Source: JAYEJB01 sp034716415 (GTDB lineage: Bacteria > Patescibacteriota > Patescibacteriia > SG8-24). From it: 15,114 nt of DNA. Made by a program: the position numbers and the translations under genes. Below are positions 12,171 through 15,114 of the stretch, piece after piece. Position 1 is the first letter of the stretch, and every line of letters starts with the position of its first letter. The stretch is taken from positions 1-15,114 of the forward strand of contig JAYEJB010000027.1 of assembly GCA_034716415.1 (NCBI GenBank), written 5' to 3'. Below the pieces are notes generated by a model. That model did no database searches. It saw only the letters and a program-made list of their open reading frames with translations, and was not told the DNA's origin.

Positions 12171-12725
12171 ATGTCAAACAGACATCTCGCGAGAACGATC
12201 GCCATGCAGACCCTCTACCAGTGGGACTTCACCGGCAAGACGACGCCCAAGGTCCCGGAGTACATCCGGACCAACCTTGAGGACTTCGCGCCGGACTTCG
12301 ACGACAAGGGATTCATCACCGAACTCGTCGAGAGCGTCATCACCAAGGCCGAGGATATCGACGGCACCATCACCAAGTACGCGCCCGACTGGCCGATCGA
12401 TCAGATCACTAATGTCGACCGGAACATCCTGCGCATCGGCGTATACGAACTAAAATTCTCCGAGACCGTTCCGTCCAAGGTGGCTATCAACGAAGCGATC
12501 GAACTCGCCAAGACTTTCGGTGGCGAGTCTTCGGGGCGTTTCGTCAACGGCGTCCTGGGCGCGATATACAAGGACATGATTTCTGCGGGCGAGACCAAGG
12601 AAGTGGACAAGGTGGAGAAGCCGCCGAGGAAGAAAGAGGGTGATAAAGAGGAGGCGGAGAAAGAAGAAGGGGAATCCCCCTCCGCTGAAGCTGTGGGTGA
12701 CAAGGAGAAAGAGAAAGAGAAGTAG
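12171..12725 (+). CDS. nusB: Transcription antitermination factor NusB with an acidic tail
   Basis: This is the all-helical NusB, which with NusE/S10 binds boxA RNA and supports rRNA antitermination. The core is residues 1-138: NRHLARTIAMQTLYQWDF at the N-terminus, then the typical ITNVDRNILRIGVYEL, PSKVAINEAIELAKTFGGE and GRFVNGVLGAIYKD. Residues 140-184 form a Lys/Glu-rich tail not found in typical members. It contains SPSAEAVGD (169-177), encoded by the same palindromic element that encodes PPSAEAAGGE in S1. There is no Shine-Dalgarno before the ATG. The gene is probably cotranscribed with rpmF, and its tail ends shortly before an array hairpin. Confidence 0.93.
   Translation: MSNRHLARTIAMQTLYQWDFTGKTTPKVPEYIRTNLEDFAPDFDDKGFITELVESVITKAEDIDGTITKYAPDWPIDQITNVDRNILRIGVYELKFSETVPSKVAINEAIELAKTFGGESSGRFVNGVLGAIYKDMISAGETKEVDKVEKPPRKKEGDKEEAEKEEGESPSAEAVGDKEKEKEK
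12673..12700 (+). repeat. SAEA palindromic element inside nusB
   Basis: The coding strand has CCCCCTCCGCTGAAGCTG followed by TGGGTGAC. It matches the rpsA copies in sequence and reading frame (tcc-gct-gaa-gct = SAEA), with a diverged right arm (GTGGGT in place of GCGGGG). Confidence 0.8.
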
Positions 12726-12729
12726 ATAG

Positions 12730-12806
12730 AAAGTCCAGGAGTATAGAAGTTCAGAAGCATAGGAGAATTTTTGATAATGTTTCCATACTCCTAGACTCCC
12801 AAACTT
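12730..12806 (+). repeat. Hairpin of 8-bp arrays between nusB and rnc
   Basis: Left units are AGTCCAGG, AGTATAGA, AGTTCAGA, AGCATAGG and AGA (12732-12766). The right arm carries ACTCCT, AGACTCCC and AAACTTT (12784-12806). Pairing is imperfect. TTTGATAAT occurs in the loop (12770-12778) and again just after the right arm (12806-12814). Confidence 0.8.
12750..12778 (+). promoter_or_regulatory. Candidate rnc promoter inside the array
   Basis: TTCAGA (12750-12755), 17 bp and GATAAT (12773-12778). The match is moderate: four of six, then five of six. If real, one array unit supplies the -35. Confidence 0.35.
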
Positions 12807-12817
12807 TGATAATCAAC

Positions 12818-12909
12818 CCGACCGTCAAGTCATGGCTTATGGCAAATTGTGCCCCGTACGCGGGGTGAATCTGCGACAAGCGATGGTTTCGCCGCTTAGC
12901 GACGGTCGG
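12818..12909 (+). ncRNA. Structured leader upstream of rnc
   Basis: A 9-bp closing helix, CCGACCGTC at the 5' end and GACGGTCGG at the 3' end, encloses at least two hairpins: CCCCG-TACG-CGGGG and AAGCG...CGCTT (loop ATGGTTTCGC). It ends about 14 nt before the rnc ATG. It matches no riboswitch class I recognise. RNase III genes in other bacteria are autoregulated by cleavage of a leader stem, so an autoregulatory element is a reasonable inference. Confidence 0.5.
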
Positions 12910-12923
12910 TTCACGACAATACT

Positions 12924-13622
12924 ATGGCGGATACCAAGGATTTTTCATCTCTCGAGAAGAAGGTGGGGATCACGTTCGATGATAGGGACGTCCTGACGAT
13001 GGCGTTCGTGCATCGTTCATATCTCAACGAGCATCCGAGCTTCGGGATCGAACATAACGAACGTCTCGAGTTTCTCGGCGACGCTGTCTTGGAGCTTGTG
13101 GTCACCGAGTACCTATACGGCAACTATCCGAATCCGGAAGGGGAACTCACCAATTGGCGTGCCGCTCTCGTGAACGCCAAGACCCTCGCTGACGTGGGGC
13201 AGGAACTGGGTCTCGAGGACTATCTCTACCTGTCGCGCGGCGAAGCCAAGGACAGCGGCAGTAAGGCCCGGAGTTACATCCTCGCGAACGCCATGGAATC
13301 GTTCATCGGCGCCATCTATCTCGACCAGGGGATAGACGCATCGCGCAAATTCATCGACCAGTTCATCATCTCTAAACTGCCGCACATCCTCGAGCACCGT
13401 CTCTACATCGATCCCAAGAGCCGTTTCCAGGAGAGTTCGCAGGAGAAAGTGGGTGTAACGCCGAACTACAAGGTGCTCAACGAGGAAGGGCCGGACCACG
13501 CCAAAGTCTTCACTGTCGGAGTCTACCTGGGCAGTGAATTGGTCGCTGAGGGTGAGGGGATGTCGAAGCAGGAGGCGCAGGTCGCGGCGGCCGAAAGTGC
13601 GCTGGAGGCCAAAGAGTGGTAA
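12924..13622 (+). CDS. rnc: Ribonuclease III
   Basis: This double-strand-specific endoribonuclease matures rRNA and cleaves structured leaders. In the 232-aa product the RNase III domain has the signature NERLEFLGDAVLE (45-57) with E49 and D53. The second acidic pair lies in ILANAMESFIGAIYLDQG: E125 is present, but the position of the usual Asp (D114 in E. coli) is N122. The C-terminal dsRNA-binding domain covers about residues 155-232 (DPKSRFQESSQEK through AQVAAAESALEAKEW). Length is normal. The ATG at 12924 has no Shine-Dalgarno and follows a structured leader. It overlaps the pilT GTG start by seven bases, so the two are coupled. Confidence 0.96.
   Translation: MADTKDFSSLEKKVGITFDDRDVLTMAFVHRSYLNEHPSFGIEHNERLEFLGDAVLELVVTEYLYGNYPNPEGELTNWRAALVNAKTLADVGQELGLEDYLYLSRGEAKDSGSKARSYILANAMESFIGAIYLDQGIDASRKFIDQFIISKLPHILEHRLYIDPKSRFQESSQEKVGVTPNYKVLNEEGPDHAKVFTVGVYLGSELVAEGEGMSKQEAQVAAAESALEAKEW
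13604..13608 (+). promoter_or_regulatory. Shine-Dalgarno deciding the pilT GTG start
   Basis: GGAGG seven bases upstream of GTG at 13616, inside the end of rnc. The later ATG at 13634 has no such signal. Confidence 0.6.
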
Positions 13623-14740
13623 TATATCCATATATGGAACCATCACCAGACAAACCGAAGGCTCGCGAGGTAATGGACCGTCTTTTCAGCATGGCTGTCG
13701 AGAGGGATGCGTCCGATCTTCACTTGGTCGTCGGAAAACCACCGCTCCTCCGCATCTCGGGGGATATCGTCTCCATCGAGGACGCCAAGGAGCTCACGCC
13801 GGAGACGGTCAAGCAGCTCTGTTTTTCCATCCTGTCCGATCAGGAGCGCGAGAAGTTCATCAGCACCAAGGAGTTGGATGTGGCGCATCAGATCCCTGCC
13901 GGAAAGCGCTTCCGTATCAACATGCACTGGGAGAAGGGGAACGTGGCCATGGCCGCCAGGACGATTCCGTCGGACATCCCGACGATGGAGAGTCTGGACC
14001 TGCCGCCCGTCGTACATGAGATGGTCGACTACCCGCACGGATTGGTGTTGGTGACAGGTCCGACCGGTGCCGGTAAATCAACGACGTTGGCGTCGTTGAT
14101 CAATCGCATCAACGGGACGCAGCCGGTGAATATCATCACGCTCGAGGACCCGATCGAATTTCTTTTTGAGGCTAAAATGGCGGTTATCAGGCAGAGGCAG
14201 CTGGGACAGGACTTCATCACTTTCACGGAAGGTCTGAAGCATATCCTGCGTCAGGACCCGGACGTGGTGATGGTCGGTGAGATGCGTGACGTGGAGACCA
14301 TTTCGACGACGCTGACTATCGCTGAGACCGGTCACTTGGTGTTCGCCACGTTGCACACGTACAGCGCGTCGCAGACCATCGATCGTATCATCGACGTCTT
14401 CCCGGCACACCAGCAGAACCAGATCAGGACACAGCTGGCGTTGACGTTACGGGGTATCATCTCTCAGCAATTGCTACCGAAGATGGGTGGCGGACGGGTA
14501 GCCGCCAGGGAGGTGCTGGTCAACAATTACGCGATAGCCAATCTCATCCGTGACAGCAAGATCCAGCAGATCAACAACGTCCTGCAGACTTCGGCATCGG
14601 AGGGTATGACGACACTGAAGCAGAACCTGAAGGATCTCATCGCGAAGAACCTCATCAGCAGGAAGACCGCGGAGGAGCATATCGTCGGTGGCGGGGGATT
14701 GGATGACGATGTCGGGGCCGGAAAGAAAAAGAAGAAATAG
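13616..14740 (+). CDS. pilT: Type IV pilus retraction ATPase PilT
   Basis: This hexameric secretion-type ATPase drives pilus retraction, and with it twitching, adhesion or DNA uptake. The 374-aa product has an N-terminal PAS-like domain with the ASDLHL motif (about 32-37), Walker A GPTGAGKS (148-155) and the Asp box IITLEDPIEF (173-182). Walker B is DPDVVMVGEMRD (214-225) and the His box is GHLVFATLHT (239-248). AIANLIRD (306-313) is a variant of the PilT-specific AIRNLIRE motif, which separates it from PilB. A Lys-rich end (GAGKKKKK) closes the protein. I use the GTG at 13616 because of its GGAGG; starting at ATG 13634 would remove six residues. No other pilus genes are in the window. It is cotranscribed with rnc and ends at a terminator. 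Confidence 0.95.
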   Translation: MVIYPYMEPSPDKPKAREVMDRLFSMAVERDASDLHLVVGKPPLLRISGDIVSIEDAKELTPETVKQLCFSILSDQEREKFISTKELDVAHQIPAGKRFRINMHWEKGNVAMAARTIPSDIPTMESLDLPPVVHEMVDYPHGLVLVTGPTGAGKSTTLASLINRINGTQPVNIITLEDPIEFLFEAKMAVIRQRQLGQDFITFTEGLKHILRQDPDVVMVGEMRDVETISTTLTIAETGHLVFATLHTYSASQTIDRIIDVFPAHQQNQIRTQLALTLRGIISQQLLPKMGGGRVAAREVLVNNYAIANLIRDSKIQQINNVLQTSASEGMTTLKQNLKDLIAKNLISRKTAEEHIVGGGGLDDDVGAGKKKKK

Positions 14741-14763
14741 CGGGAATTCTCTCTTAATTACGG

Positions 14764-14793
14764 TTGACAGCCCGGGGAAACTCGGGCTATTTT
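14764..14793 (+). promoter_or_regulatory. Candidate tRNA-Arg promoter overlapping the pilT terminator
   Basis: TTGACA (14764-14769), an 18-bp spacer and TATTTT (14788-14793). The spacer is the terminator stem, and the -10 is the terminator T tract. Confidence 0.5.
14769..14793 (+). terminator. Terminator of pilT
   Basis: AGCCCG (14769-14774), loop, CGGGCT (14783-14788), then ATTTT. It lies 28 bases after the stop codon. Confidence 0.7.
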
Positions 14794-14803
14794 GGTACAT
14801 AGT

Positions 14804-14889
14804 AGTTTAGGAGTCCAGAAGTTCAGGAGTACAGAAGAAAATGTTGAGTACGCTCTTTTACTTTTTGACTTCTGTACTCCAATATTCCA
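14804..14889 (+). repeat. Hairpin of 8-bp arrays upstream of tRNA-Arg
   Basis: Left units are AGTTTAGG, AGTCCAGA, AGTTCAGG, AGTACAGA and AGA (14804-14838). Right arm ACTTCTGT, ACTCCAAT, ATTCC lies at 14868-14889. GGAGTACAGAAG (14826-14837) pairs perfectly with 14869-14880. It ends five bases before the tRNA, so it would be part of the precursor leader. Confidence 0.85.
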
Positions 14890-14894
14890 ACCAT

Positions 14895-14969
14895 GCGGGC
14901 GTAGCTCAACGGATAGAGCGCTGGTCTTCGGAACCAGTGATGGGGGTTCGATTCCCTCCGCCCGCACCA
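14895..14969 (+). tRNA. tRNA-Arg (anticodon UCG)
   Basis: A complete cloverleaf is present. The acceptor GCGGGCG pairs with CGCCCGC, and the D arm is GCTC/GAGC. The anticodon stem CTGGT/ACCAG encloses loop CTTCGGA (anticodon TCG, reading CGA and probably CGG), and the T arm GGGGG-TTCGATT-CCCTC has one wobble. CCA is encoded at 14967-14969. No variable-arm expansion and no intron. Confidence 0.97.
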
Positions 14970-14973
14970 TATC

Positions 14974-14997
14974 AAAGCCGGCCGAAAGGCCGGTTTT
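14974..14997 (+). terminator. Terminator of tRNA-Arg
   Basis: AAAGCCGGCC, GAAA tetraloop, GGCCGGTTTT, five bases after the CCA end. Arms are 14978-14983 and 14988-14993. Confidence 0.85.
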
Positions 14998-15050
14998 GGT
15001 TTAGAGATGATGCGGGAATCGCCCCGGTGCCGAGTCGGCTTACGAAACGA

Positions 15051-15103
15051 AAAAGCCCCCCGTCGCTCCACAGCGCTTCGCGCTTAGTGGAGCTATGGGG
15101 GGC
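15051..15103 (-). terminator. Terminator of a minus-strand gene beyond the right edge
   Basis: On the minus strand, GCCCCCC (plus 15097-15103), then GCTCCAC and AGCGC arms around GAA, the return arms and GGGGGGC (plus 15055-15061), followed by TTTTT. It implies a minus-strand gene ending just outside the window. Between 14998 and 15050 I see no gene. Confidence 0.7.
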
Positions 15104-15114
15104 ACCCCCCATAG
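15093..15114. repeat. 10-bp perfect inverted repeat at the window end
   Basis: CTATGGGGGG (15093-15102), CA, CCCCCCATAG (15105-15114). It shares its left arm with the stem of the minus-strand terminator, so the two folds exclude each other. Confidence 0.8.

Noticed and set aside
12869..12909. Fluoride-riboswitch-like stretch GCGATGGTTTCGCC in the rnc leader
   Set aside because: Only this short part resembles the class. The required downstream stem and pseudoknot partners are absent, and rnc is not a fluoride-response gene.
15024..15041. CGGTGCCGAGTCGGCT resembles the 3' end of a Cas9 tracrRNA
   Set aside because: The match is short, the rest of a tracrRNA is absent, and there is no CRISPR array or cas gene in the window.

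Overview
The window carries housekeeping genes at moderate to high GC with many structured intergenic repeats. The gene set and style suggest a Patescibacteria (Candidate Phyla Radiation) genome, possibly a Parcubacteria-type lineage. The signs are an S1 with four S1 repeats, short NusB and RNase III neighbours, a PilT retraction ATPase, a DUF1189 membrane protein, a gyrA reached through a metallo-beta-lactamase-fold gene, and small unrecognised proteins. TGA is a normal stop (for example at 6621 and 4816), so this is not a UGA-recoded lineage. The taxonomy is inference from content, not a database match.

Layout. Minus strand, 1-3928: ftsH with its terminator and promoter, a 495-bp spacer full of repeats, then rpsA with its terminator and a promoter at 3900-3928. 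Plus strand 4105-4818: an unrecognised 237-aa protein, divergent from rpsA. Minus strand 5067-5762: a HEAT-like protein with a probable TTG start. Plus strand 5970-9563: an overlapping three-gene operon of an MBL-fold hydrolase, a one-TM coiled-coil protein and gyrA. Plus strand 9717-10595: DUF1189 membrane protein. Plus strand 10870-11384: a broken diacylglycerol-kinase-family pseudogene. Minus strand 11471-11749: a 92-aa unknown with a strong ribosome binding site. Plus strand 11908-14740: rpmF, nusB, rnc and pilT. Then tRNA-Arg(UCG) at 14895-14969, and the terminator of a minus-strand gene lying beyond the right edge.

The genes cover membrane proteolysis (FtsH), translation (S1, L32, tRNA-Arg), RNA processing and antitermination (RNase III, NusB), DNA supercoiling (GyrA) and type IV pilus retraction (PilT). 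Most appear constitutive: recognisable -35/-10 pairs precede ftsH, rpsA, the gyrA operon and rpmF.

The most unusual content is between and at the ends of the genes. At least eight loci carry the same architecture: a degenerate tandem array of a 7-, 8- or 9-bp unit, usually followed by a complementary array, so that the whole locus folds into a long imperfect hairpin. The unit differs from locus to locus. Most lie just after a stop codon, but one is in the 5' leader of the gyrA operon, one between divergent promoters, and one in the leader of the tRNA. The 9-bp version is also inside coding sequence: it encodes the same acidic GAEGAEAGE peptide in the tails of S1 and of the DUF1189 protein. 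A second, palindromic element encodes PSAEA-type peptides twice in S1 and once in NusB, always in the same frame. A pair of hairpins with compensatory base changes, a 91-nt near-perfect hairpin, a 24-bp perfect hairpin and a 31-bp direct repeat complete this layer.
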